From the NCBI GenBank assembly GCA_029876055.1, contig CM056875.1:2170001-2234000 (forward strand): 64,000 nt of DNA, in the 5' to 3' direction. Positions 43,149 to 54,697 of this stretch are shown here, piece after piece. A program made the translations under genes and the position numbers. The notes under the pieces are model-generated. The model saw nothing but the letters and a program-made list of their open reading frames with translations. It did not search any database and was not told the origin of the DNA. Each line of letters begins with the position of its first letter. Position 1 is the stretch's first letter. This DNA comes from Madurella fahalii (taxonomy: Eukaryota > Ascomycota > Sordariomycetes > Sordariales).

Positions 43149-44954
43149 ATGCTCGAGTTTCTCGTGCCCCTCGGCACGTTGTACACAACGGCCTTCGTCC
43201 TTGGCTGCCTGACAGTCGTCTTCATGGCACGCAAAGCCCTTGTCGATCACAAAATCCGCAAGCTGGGGGGCGTCCGGTCTCCTGTTTTAGCAACCAACCC
43301 GATTTCAGGTAGCTTGTGTTGACTGCCTACTTCACAAACATAGGTATCCATCTAACGTGGCCAGGGCTTCCCTTCTACATCAAGGCCGGCTACTACCAGA
43401 CGCGAGACAAGCTCGACCACTTCTACAACTCAATTTTCGACTACGCTACTCCAGAGTGTCCCAACTGTGTTGAGATCTCCTTCTTAGGTCGAGTCCGCTT
43501 CTTGATGACGCGGGAGCCAGAGCATGTAAAAACCATACTGACGACCAAGTTTGGCGAATATGGCAAAGGCCCCCGGTTCCATGAGATTTGGAGCCCCTTC
43601 CTGGGCGACTCCATCTTCACCACGGACGGACAACTCTGGGCCGACAGCAGATCCCTAATCCGACCCATGTTCATCAAGGACAGGGTCCGGGATATCGAGG
43701 TCTTTGACAAGTGGGCCAACACGCTCATCAGCAAGCTCCCTGCTTCTGGTCAGACGGTGGACATGATGGACTTGTTTTACCGCATGACATTGGATGTGAC
43801 AACCGACTTTCTCCTAGGTGGGAGCGTCAATAGTCTAAACAAGTGAATGATTTCTGCTCTTGGATACTTACCATCCAGTCAACGTTCTGACGAGTACCAG
43901 TCCGAAACATGAGTTTGTCGCGGCATTCCAAGAAGTCCAACGACTCCAGATGCTCTACACCACACTCTCGTCGGTTCTTATCTCTCTCTCTCTCTCTCTC
44001 TGTGCCCTCTGCTTCGGTCAAAAACTAATCACCAGACTCAGCCCCTTCCGCCCCATCCTCCCCACCTACCGCTACAAGCGCGGCATCCGCATCCTCGAGC
44101 GCTTCATCTTGCCCTTCATCGAGCGCACCCTCTCGCTGGCGCCGTCGGAGCTCGACAAGCTCTCCAAATCCGACAAGGACTTCACATTCCTGCACAACAT
44201 TGCGCGCCACACCCGCGACGCAAAGGTCATACGCGACCAGCTCATGGCGGTGCTCATCGCGGGGCGCGACACGACGGCGGCGACGCTCTCGTGGGCCGTC
44301 TACGAGCTCGCGCACGCGCCGCGCGCCTACGCCCGGCTCCGCGGCGACGTCCTCGCCGCCGTCGGCCCCGCCCGCCAGCCGACCTACGAGGACCTCAAGG
44401 GCATGACCTACCTCACCCACACCCTCAACGAGACGCTGCGCCTCTACCCGGCCGTGCCGTACAACCTGCGCGCGGCCCTGCAGGACACAAGCCTGCCCGG
44501 CCGGCCCGGGCAGCCCGACATCGCCGTGCTGGCGGGCGACGTGGTGGTGTACAGCGCGATGGCGATGCAGAGGCGGAGGGATCTGTATCCCGAGGTGGAC
44601 GGGAAGGGGGAAAAGTTTGCGGACCCGGCCGTTTTCTGCCCTGACCGCTGGGACGGGTGGACGCCCAAGGCGTGGAACTACGTGCCGTTTAACGGGGGCC
44701 CGAGGATCTGCGTCGGGCAGAACTTTGCCATGACGGAGATGGCGCTGACTCGTAGGATTCCCCCCACGTTCCTGTTGTATCTGATTTGGTTTGGCTGACT
44801 GCGCGTCTCAGTTGTCCGGCTGCTGCAAAAGTACAAGCGGCTCGAGTACCGCGGGGATTGGCATGCCCAATTCCACAAGGCCGAGATCGTGGGCGCGCCG
44901 GGCCATGGCGTGCCTGTTGCTTTCTTCGAGGCCGAGGATGGCGACCTTGCTTGA
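43149..44954 (+). CDS. Cytochrome P450 monooxygenase (CYP52-like), intact
   Basis: Membrane-anchored P450. Exons: 43149-43308, 43365-43842, 43901-44751 and 44812-44954; the three introns (56, 58 and 60 nt) carry CTAAC/CTGAC boxes. The N-terminal helix MLEFLVPLGTLYTTAFVLGCL is an ER anchor (an in-frame ATG at 43119 is possible). Hallmarks: I-helix AGRDTTAATLSW, ExxR in ETLR, and the heme loop FNGGPRICVGQ with its cysteine. The sequence resembles the alkane/fatty-acid hydroxylase side of the P450 superfamily (CYP52/539). A (CT)n tract at 43978-44001 lies in an in-frame stretch of 66 nt (43970-44035, GT...CAG with ACTAATC) that may be a fourth intron; length is 543 or 521 residues. In asc clusters P450s epoxidise or hydroxylate the farnesyl chain. 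Membership of this cluster is inferred from distance and pathway logic only. Confidence 0.85.
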
Positions 44955-45556
44955 GAGTAAGCAGGATGACTGGCGTTATTAGCAGAACTTCTTTTTTTTT
45001 TCTTCTTCTTGTCAACAGCATGGCAAGGGATGGCCCCGTATGTCATGGTGACAGCGGGTCGTTGGAAGTCTTACGGGCTGTCTCTAAGTATGTGCTGTGT
45101 ATCTGCGCACGAAATAGATAGGAGTCACGCAGCGGTTTGCGACGTACCTAGATTCCTTCTGTTTAATGGAAGCAGATCATTTAGTTCGTGATCCGAATCA
45201 GATGAGGAAAGGGGCAGGGACTGGGCTGTCAAACATTGATGCTGCTGCATGGAGGTAGCTTGGTAAATGCATAAAACCCTGTAGTTGGATGCACTCACTG
45301 CACTCATCCAATCAGGCAGCGCTGTCCGATAGGGAATGAAATTTCCGATAGCATCCCGACTTTCACGGCCCTTCTGCTCATCATCCTCTTCACAAGAACC
45401 ACTCACGCCGATATCACCGACAATCCGCTGCAGCGGTCCAGCGTGTTTCCCACAGGTCGCTAACCCACCGCTCATAATGACCAAATCACGTGAAGAGAGC
45501 CACCCGACCGTGAACACGAAAGCCGACCCCGTTCTCTCTCTCACATACAAACCACT
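44955..45556. other. Intergenic
   Basis: 600 bases with a T-rich tract at about 44990-45010. No gene is seen. Confidence 0.45.
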
Positions 45557-46578
45557 ATGCCGCCCCAAGCAGAAGACCCCAAACCCAAACTCCCCGTCGC
45601 CCCAGATGTCAACCAAATCTTCAACCGGATCGCGCTAGGCATGGCCAAGCACCAGCGCATCTTCGACACCCTCGCCAAGCACCGCAAGCCCACCAGCGCT
45701 GCGCCAACAGCAGCAACAGGAGGAGGAGGCGCCGCCGCTGCTGGTGGTGGGGGTGGGGGTGGTTTCTCATCCCTGGCCGCAGGCAAAGCGGCCGCATCCG
45801 CCCCCGCCTACGCCGCCCCCACGACGACCAACGACAGCAGCAGCAGCAGCAGAGGTAGCAACGGCACAACCCCGCGCCACACCGATGACGCCGACCTCAA
45901 CCCGGCCTACGCCCTACCCCCAAATGCAGGGGTCGGTTACGTCCCCGCCAACGCTGCCGCCGCCGCCGCCAACTCCACCGTCACAGCCGCCGATAGGGAC
46001 CGCGCCCAGCTGCGCAGCAAGGTCCTGGGCCGCAACGCGGCGCGGCAGCTTGAGCTCGCCGAGCGGGCGCGGGCGGCGGGGCACGGCCCGAAGAAGCGCG
46101 GGGTTGCGCGCGACGACGGGAGTGAGAGCGAGGAGGAGGTTGGGAGGGGCGCGATGGTTCGGGATCGGGGCAGGGGTGCCCAGAAGAAGACGATGGGGTT
46201 ATCGACGGCCGCCGGGCGGGTGGCTGCTGCCGGGCCCGGATCGGAGGCTGACAGTGGCGAGGATGAGGTGAAAGGGGGAGAGGGAGGAAGACGAAAAGAG
46301 CTCGGTTGGGGAGTTCTCCTCCGGGGTCAGTAATGGGAGTGGGCAGTGCTGCGTCAGGACAGGAGGAGAAGGCGGGTAGGGATGAGGATGCTGTGATGGA
46401 CGATGCACGTGTCGAAACTGCAGCGGAAGGGAGTACACCGCTGCCAGAGGGAGATGGCGTGGAGGGGCCGGGGCAGAAACAGCCGGTTGGTGAGAAGAAA
46501 AGGAGGAAGAAGAAGAAGAACAAGAAAAAGAAGAGTAATGATAGAAAGGGCGAAGGAGAGGTCGAAGCTGCGGAGTGA
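45557..46578 (+). CDS. DUF3245-like nuclear protein, probable one-base frameshift
   Basis: The N-terminus (NQIFNRIALGMAKHQRIFDTL), the NAGVGYVP block and the LRSKVLGRNAARQLE segment match a small eukaryotic family of unknown function (DUF3245). Between them lie Ala/Gly/Ser-rich low-complexity runs. The first frame ends at 46333 after an out-of-character GWGVLLRGQ. A second frame takes over in or near the GGGGG run at 46273-46278 (GRKTKRARLGSSPPG) and continues to a Lys-rich tail (KKRRKKKKNKKKKS) at 46578, as in related proteins. A single missing G would restore one protein of about 340 residues. No intron fits in phase. Because this is a conserved gene and the change is in a homopolymer, an assembly error is as likely as a real mutation. 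Confidence 0.62.
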
Positions 46579-47716
46579 CGGTTGCTGCGAGTGTATTCCA
46601 TTGTGTAGAGCAGCTGAGTGCCTGCAATGGTTCGGCCCAAGATCTTCTGATTATTGCAGCATGGCTTGAGCCAAACGTCTAGGCCGTTGGGTTTTATACA
46701 TACATGTAACACCTGCCCAAGTATATCAGGTTCCAAGCAAAGCCAAATAAAAGCATGCGGTGAGAACCTCAGTACCAAGACAGCCAAGCTCATCTCGCAA
46801 GCCTGAGTCTTCCCTCCAAGTCAAGCACAACGGTCTAAAGACCGCAGGCAGCATCCGGTGATACTTGCGAGTTACAGTACAATTAATTCAAACATTAACC
46901 TCGAAGAGGCCACTTCCGAGGCTTCATAAGATACATAGATGAGTCCATACAAGACCCATTGTTCCATGGCACATTGGCCGCCTGCCCGCCATGTCCGCCC
47001 GTAATCTCTTGGTACCTCCTAACCATGCAAAAGCCTCTCGCCTCTCAACCATAGCCCCGTCCCCGTCGCCCTGCCACATCCGTCCGCCGATCCATCGTAC
47101 AATAGACGCACGTCAGGAACTCCGTCCTACGGCCCGCCCACTGATATGCAGATACGAAACCAAGAGATGGGGGCGCCGCTCCATGCGTGATGAGAAGCAC
47201 GCATGGGGCCATATAAGATAGGTAAGTGAGAGCCCCCCCCTATTACGGAAATCAAAGAGAGACAACAAAGTCGATGCAATATCGGGTGTGCCACCATTAT
47301 ACCCCTTCCCAAAAAAGCCCTTTGCTTGCGTCCCGAAAAGCAAGAAATTGAGAGCTAAGCAAAAACAAAAAAGTATTTGACGCAAGAGTAACGGATGCAC
47401 CCAACTCCCGTGGGATGGCCCGGTGGGTATCATGAGCGTTGCTGCATCGCTTGCGCCGTCTTTCCAAACACTGCCAGGGACAGATGGCAAAGAATACCCA
47501 ATCCGAGAAGAGTGTTGGCCAATTAAAAATATCCAGTACCCGCGGCTCTGTAGGGTTCGCCTACCTGGTATACGTCGTCAAAACTCCGGTCATTGTGGAC
47601 ACAGTGAAACATTTCGGGTAACTCGTTATGGGTCGTCTCCCCCAAAAGCTGGGACCAGGAGACGGGAAGAACACGATAGAGCGGCGAACGAGTCGAGTAG
47701 ATAGAAAAACGGTGCG
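46579..47716. other. Intergenic, convergent 3' regions
   Basis: It holds the 3' ends of the DUF3245-like and HSF-type genes. No convincing gene lies between them. A C run occurs at about 47234-47240. Confidence 0.45.
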
Positions 47717-49746
47717 TTATTGCAGCCGCTTGCGCTTGCGGTCATCGTCGCCCCGGGGATCTAGTCCGTCCTCGTCTGGCCGCTCAGCCGTGTCGGTCGG
47801 GTTGAGGATGTGGGCCATGCTGCCCCTCCTCGTCGGTGGCGCCGAGCTGTCCTTGACCATGAGGTTCTTGTTCTCGCGGTTAGCAGAGTTCCACGACCAG
47901 CTGCCAAACGTATCGGCAGCGGGCGGCGGGCCGCCATTCGTGAAATGGGGCGGTGGCGGGGTCGCTGGCCGTGAGTGGGGCTGCGACGCCGTCTGGAGCG
48001 AGTAGTGAGAGAACGAGTCCCGGATCCGCTGGTCGTCCGGGCCCGGTACGCGATTCGGCGACGACGGCCACTGCGACGAGGGAGGGCCAGACGCAAACGG
48101 AGGCGGGTTCGGCTGCCAGCCGTGGGCGCGAATGTCAGCCGAGGTATGCCGGCGCGCCAGGCTGCCGGGGGGCAGCTCGACATTCGCCAAGGGATGTGGC
48201 CCGGGCGGCGGCGGCGGCGGCGGTTGGACGCGGAGCGATGACGGAGACGACTGGGCGGAATTCCCGCCTATTGATCCATATGGCCGACGCGTGCTGATCG
48301 ACAGATTGGAGGGAACCGAGGGGCGGTAGTAATTTGGCTGCCGAGCTGGGGGAACCGCGAGATTGGCTCTGCGGGGATCGTCCTGGGGTAATTGCCGCGG
48401 CGAGACGGGCGCATTCTCCACGTTTGCAAAGTACGGACGGGTACTGGCGAAGAGTGGCTCGTGGGGTTCCTCGAGGGTGCGGAACATGTCCATTTGCCGC
48501 TGTACCTCGCCTTGCAGGTTCGACACTAACAACGGAAAATAATTAGGCTATACTGGTACCAAACAACAAAAACCTCCGCGACGGGCTCGCACTTACCGTC
48601 CCGGTGTATCGGGTTGTCCGGGCCCGGCGCGAGGGCCAGAACGGCGCGTGACAGGTCCTGATTAAATTGCAGCAAGCGGGCCACCGTGTCCATGATGGCC
48701 TGGTGCTTGATCTGCATGAATTGCGCATTTTCCTCGTGGCGCTGCAGCCGGGTGCTCAGATCGAAGAGATTCTGCTCGATGCTGCCGAGTCTCGGATCCC
48801 CGCCTTCATGCATAGACGTCATGGGCTCGGCGGGGGTGCCCGGCTGCGACGGCGGCGGCTTCTGATTGTTGTACTCTCGGTGCACCAGCGCGTGTCGAGA
48901 AGCTCGGCGCTTGATCTCCCGCAACCCAACGAGGTCTCCCCGCTTAAAGTTGCCGCCGCCGTGCTTAAACTCCCACATGGTGGACTCGGGCGTTCCGTGA
49001 GCAAAGACATCACTCACTGTGAGGTGTCAATAGCTTGCTCTGCAGATATGGTCTGACGAAAGAACAAGTACCTTTGTGGAAACCGTACATGTTAAGCTGG
49101 CGCACGAAGGATGAGATATTGGTGTGTTTAAAATATTGCCTGTTCGTCCATCAGCCACCGGTTCGCGGGTAACGACACGCCGCCTTGGGAAAGGGGGGGG
49201 GGAGGGGGGTTGTTCAAGCTGAGGAACACCTACGCCAACACTTTGGAGAACTCGTGAGACGGTTGCATGACGAAACTCTCGGAGTTGGGCGTCCAAGAGA
49301 TGAGGTGTTGTATCGACTTGTCTTCCAACATGCTGCCATGAGGTTTAGCGTCGTCCATAGCGAGGGTGAATTTGTGAGGCAGCGCACTTGTATAGCTTGT
49401 GGATGAAAGCCGTCTGGACTATCTTGGGCTGGTGGACAGCCGGCGCCGCCGCTACTGGGGCCGGCATGATGATGTTTTCGGCTGACGTCTGTTCGTTCTG
49501 CTGAGTTGGCTGGGGTCGTTCGCTTCCGCCACCGTTGACGGTCACTTTCACTTCTCTCTCTGGGCTCTTGGTGACCGAGGCCGGGGCGGACGAGTTCGTC
49601 GGCGTGGTAATGTCCATGGGCTCGCCCGGAGATGGGGCAGACATCTGGATCGTAGGCGCAATAATTGGGACCGTCCTCACACCCATTGAATCTTTAGGCT
49701 CGTCGGCCAAGTGGTTTCTCGGCGCACTTTCAGTGGCAGCGGCCAT
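47717..49746 (-). CDS. SFL1: HSF-type transcription factor (Sfl1-like), five exons
   Basis: Heat-shock-factor-type DNA-binding regulator. Exons: 49746-49388, 49332-49234, 49139-49072, 49016-48597 and 48525-47717, giving 584 residues in one continuous frame. The HSF domain spans exons 1-4: AFIHKLYNMLEDKSIQHLIS, then HEFSKVLAQYFKHTN, SSFVRQLNMYGFHKV and GGGNFKRGDLVGLREIKRR. A coiled-coil-like segment follows (LGSIEQNLFDLSTRLQRHEENAQF), then a long Pro/Ser-rich tail with a run of seven Pro and a basic DDRKRKRLQ end. This layout fits the Sfl1 group of fungal HSF-like factors (repressors of flocculation and filamentation in yeasts) rather than canonical Hsf1. The first Met used starts MAAATESAPRNH; a CACAG just upstream could be the acceptor of a 5' UTR intron. 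Confidence 0.85.
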
Positions 49747-52700
49747 CTGCCCTGTGAGCAAGGTAAACATGATCAGCAACGCGAACCGCGCATGGGACAA
49801 AGGGCAAAACCCCAACGGCTGCGGGAGAGGACCCGCAGGAACCGCCAGCAATCCCGAAGAAGATAGCTAGGAACTCTATCGTCGACGTACTTCATCGCTT
49901 CCAATAGAGATTCACTCTTTTGCGCGCCGGCAATTCGCGCTCGTGGGGGACCGTGTTCGGCTTTGTTCGCGACGTGTGTTCATTCCCTGCTGCTTCCCGT
50001 AGCTCGTTGTATGGACCCGCTCTTTCCACCGATCCTCTTGAGGAGACAGCTTTCGATCGATTGCCGTCGGCTGCGGCGCTGGCAAAGTCTCAGACAATGG
50101 GCTACGCAGCTGGCGATTGCCCGGCGGTGACAGCGCTCGGCAGTCGGCAGGTCGGCAGGACGGAGCGTATCATGCAATGCCAGGTCTTCCCAAACTCACG
50201 TAAGGAAAAAAAAATAAATAAATAAAAATGGGAAACCCGGGAAGGAGGGAAAGAATGTGAATGTTGAAGTGGAGCGAGAAGTCTTCTTTTTTGTCTCGTT
50301 GCTTTTGGTGGCGCAAGGACTTGGGTTCAAGCAACGGGGACCGTGGACCTGCTGAACTTGGCTGATTGGTAGGACTAGGGACGATCCGGGGGCCGCCTAG
50401 GCCAGGGGGTGCTTGGTGGTCCTTCCTTGCTGGTGCCTTCTGGCGCTGATGGATTGACAAGGGACACTCGACAAGATGGATGGGGTTGCGTCTGTGCTGG
50501 AGCACTAGGAGGACTGGCGCTGGCAGCCAACAGGTGCTACGGGCACAAGGTAGGTACGGTAGTCGTGCGGGCCTGCACATACATGCGCGCATCCCCCAGA
50601 GCACGTTATGTACTGTACCTTGCTCAGTAAGTACCTACCTGCAACAGCACAGCTTGCGTTGTACAGTACAGTACACAAAGAGGGCTGCCGAGAGCAGTGC
50701 CAGAGAGCTGCAATGGTGAGGGGTTGCAGGGGTGCGGCGGCCCAGATGAGGTGGATGCGGGTGCGCACGCAGCGCCGCTTGGCGGTCCAAACTTTCCAGT
50801 TCCCGCGACCACGGAATGGCCCGAGCGTTTTCTACCCGTTCAGAGATCTGACAGTCTTCCAGAAACCGGCTAGCACTGATCACACCAACACTCGCGTCTG
50901 GAGTCTTGACTTGGGATTGCTGCATCCCGTCCCGAAACACGGGTTAGTGCAAGGCGAAAAGAACGGATGAGACGCACGACGGGCAGCCGAAGCAGATTGA
51001 GCCCATTTGGGCGGAGACATGGGCGGAGAGACGGGCAGAGGAGTGGGCGAAATGTCGGTGGGCCGGGCATACCGAATCGGGACTGTCCAGTCCTTGGAAT
51101 CGGCCGTCCAGCCTAGCTGTCCTTCCCATTCCGCGCCGCCACAGAAAAGAAAATGTAAATGGTTCAGGATGTCGCGCAGGACAACTAAACGGGCCAATTG
51201 CCATCTGGGAAACCCGAAGGGGGGAGTGAAGCGATCGGCCGGGCCAGGGAGCAATCCACCCTGAACGGACGAAGCGCTCTCACACCGAGCACAAGCAGTA
51301 GCCTCCCGCTTGGAGCAATATATTCTGTGGTGAGCACAGACCGGAGAGATCTCAATTTGAACGGGGCTGCGGGAATGTGGGCACCGTCTTGGCTCGCACA
51401 GGCATGAATCCTGAAATCGGACAAGAGAGGACGATCGGGATCGAGTCAGTCCCTGACCCAAACCGTGTTGATGTGCGTAACTCAGTTTGGCCTTCCCACA
51501 GACGATCTTCAGTTCGCCGTCCCCACGCGCCTTTGCCACAGGCAAGTGGTTGAAACGGCAGGCCGATGCGGCCGAAGCTCTAGAACACCCAAGTAGCCCT
51601 TCGTTCTTCCGGCAGCGCCCGGGGAATGGCTGGGTACCCCACTGCGGTTTGTTGCAAACGGGACTCGGTGACCTGCCGATGCGGGCGTCTTCCGGATCAA
51701 GCAGCTGGTGGCTGTTTGCACTTCCACGATAAGCCATTGCTGACGGCAAGATACGAGTACGGCGGGAGTTCCGGAAGGACTGCCCAACCACGGTGGTGCC
51801 TACAGTACCAGCAATTGCGGTTGAGCCTGACCCGGGTCTTGCGCTGAGAAGGCGCCGGGCTGAAGTCGCATCAGCACAACTTCCATCACATTGGAAAGAG
51901 TGAGAAAGGGGTCTACACCGTAGTGTAGGTAGTATGCACCCGAGACCCGTCATCGGACACGGCCCCGGACCGCAGTGGGCAGTTGCAAGTACTGTACTGT
52001 ACTGTATTGTACTGTGCAATGTAGCACGCCAGACCCAAAGATCTCGCTGGGAACCGAATCGGCACCTGCCGCGAACCATGACCAAGGCTACTAGGGACCC
52101 ACCCCGCTACCGAGCTTTGATGAACCCCGAGCCTTTCCCGTCTCTGCATCTCCTGTCTGTGCCATCCTCAACCACTTGCCGCACGGCTCGAATCGAGGAG
52201 TCCTGAAATTTGACCAATTCAACGATGGCCGTGACATCCCATTACTATAGGTCCGGACGGCACAGCCTGCAGAGAATGTCGTCGGGCGGCCCAGCCTATG
52301 GCGGAACATCCCCAACTGCCTGCTTGTAACGAACCCTTCCGCATTTTCAGGAACAGGGCCATGCTTGGGTGCTATTGGACTGGTCAGCACCATGCGCAAC
52401 GTCGGGAATCGTGCAGCTGGGTGCAGCGCCCCTTTTTCTGGTTACCGGAGAGGCCGTTCACGATGTCGTCATTCGCTGGGAACGTTCACGTCGGGCTGCA
52501 TTTGGCTAGTCCCAGCCTGCTGAATGAATCGTCGCCGGTTGCATTTTGTGAGACCGGGAGCAACACCCCTTCTGCTCTGACGGCGCCCTACGGATATTGG
52601 GTTCTGGAGTCTCGGCTAGGCTACCGCCCTTTTTCCTCCCGAACCCGAGACTTAAACGTTCTCTCAGCCATAGGATCAGGACAGCGGTTCGAACAGGATC

Positions 52701-54697
52701 GCAGTGCGAGATGTCGAGAGAGCGAGGGTCTGAGCCCGGCAAGGAACTGATCCCACATCGCCGACAACCCCCCTCCCCCCATGTTTCACACTTCTCTTCT
52801 CGATAACCCGGGGAGGCCCAAACGCACGATCCCCCTCCTTCCTATTTCCCCACGCGGTGGACCCCTCATTGCACGGTGATACCTTACTACTACGACTTGG
52901 GTTCGCTGGTCTTTTTCATGGCTTCGGCGCTTCAGATTCATCGGATCCTCGCTGCGGTCCTGTCACAAACCGGGATGTCCTATTTAGGGCATGCGATCTC
53001 GAACGTTCACATGGCCCCTATTGGCCTGGATGCTGCTTCTCTTACCTGCCTGGTCTGGTTGTCGAGGCTTCGATTGTCCTAGTCTGTCACGGTTTGCTTC
53101 CATGGATTCCAGGCCCTTTCTCGAACACGGCTCTAACAGGCCGGATCCCACTCTCAATTCCCCGGTGGCTCCCGATTTGGTCTCGACGCGACGGAATAGC
53201 GGCTTTTCGACGGCGCCGCCGCTACTCTCGTTCTGCTCCGTCACTTGCATGGAAATGGTCGAGTCGCATCCCCTTTTCCCCCTTAGCATTTAGTAATATT
53301 GCGCGAGCCCCGCTCTCCGGACATCAACCCCACCACCACCTGCCTAAACCAGGTCGCCAGTTGGCTCAGAACCTACTCAGCACAACAACCTAGAGCCAAC
53401 CCATCGCCAATGTCTCCCAAATGGCACAGCGCCACTTGGTGACATATGCGAACCTGAGTATCTTTTTTCCTCCAGAAGGCGTCGGCGGGGATACCATCCC
53501 GTTGTGCATCTCTCCGGCCGATCGGGGAACGTCATCGTCGCACATGAAAAAGGTATATCGACCATCAAGAAAGTCTTGTAAGACCCGGCGCCTCTGCTGT
53601 GCTTTACCATATCACTAGCAAAGCGTGTGAGCCGGTCCGCCCATCAGCTTCTCTCGTATTCTAGGGAATCCGCGTTCGGCCGGCGCGACGCCGCAGACGT
53701 GCGCCTTCCAGCCGTCTTCGTCAGCTCTGGTGGAAGTTCCATGCACCCCAGCTGAGATATTGTCCCGGCTGACCGGCACCGTCAGCCACGAGTGTTCAGC
53801 TTCCGCCTTGTCCGCGACAGGAAGTTATCTCGTCGCCGTACATCTATACTTAGTAAAAAAGTATATTGACATGCATGGAGTTCCATGCTCTAGGCGACGT
53901 CTGCAGATATCCATAGCTCAAGACCCGGTGCATAGATGGACAGATGGACCCTGCGTGAGTTGCATCATATCAACAAGGGCAATCCATAGATGTTATCTTT
54001 ATTGCAGGGGGGGGGGGGGGGGGGGGGTGTTGCGCTAGAACACTTTTCCGAGCAACGACTCCGGCACATTGGGGACTAACATTGGGGTTGGCATGAGCTT
54101 TGCGATCCTTCTCACAACATATTAACGATATCCACTACAACCAGCTTGCCGAACGTGATGATACACGCACCGTTTGTGATGTGACGAACCCGGCATAAGC
54201 CAGCGAGGAGAAACCGCATAGACGTTAAGCCATCTCCCCCCCGGATACTGGACATGCATTTATGTTCCGGCGATCTACCTCCCAATCCCTGCCTGTCCGA
54301 TCACCCTCGGAGGATTATAGCAGCCCGAGGCTATTGCCGAGAAAACCAGGTAGGGGAGGCCAGGTAGAAACACGTTCATCCCTTATGCCATTAGAGTCGT
54401 GGCCGGTTTCCCAAGCACAAGTTGTGTACATCATCAATGCCATTGTATCATCCGTTGCTGTCCCCAAACGAAACACGAACATTTTGTGCCGTCAAAACCC
54501 CAAACCCCAAACCCCCAAAACCAAACAAAACATGGCAATGAATATACACGCCGCACAGCAAAGCACTGTTTACCCCCTCCTCACTAAGTCACACCCCCCT
54601 AAATTCCTTACCAACCCCCTTTACCCTATTCCGAACCCTCCAATAGCAGCATCATCTATCGCCCCATCTCCGCTCTCCGCTCTCCCCTGTAATTTAG
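49747..54697. other. Long 4.95-kb intergenic region upstream of the HSF gene
   Basis: No convincing gene. Many open frames on both strands overlap without motifs. Features seen are GTACT-type simple repeats at about 50645-50685 and 51990-52017, a run of 21 G at 54007-54027, and pyrimidine-rich 5'UTR-like stretches. Long upstream regions are usual for fungal developmental regulators. A noncoding RNA or an unrecognised small gene is possible. Confidence 0.5.
54007..54027 (+). repeat. Poly-G tract of 21 bases
   Basis: An uninterrupted run of 21 G in the long intergenic region. The exact length may be a sequencing estimate. Confidence 0.9.

Noticed and set aside
19900..45000. Search for an AscF-like terpene cyclase gene
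   Set aside because: No additional multi-helix membrane ORF of the right type was found; the MAPEG gene upstream is a different family.
45621..46627. Long minus-strand frames with Ser/Pro/Arg-rich composition
   Set aside because: Antisense shadows of the low-complexity DUF3245-like gene.
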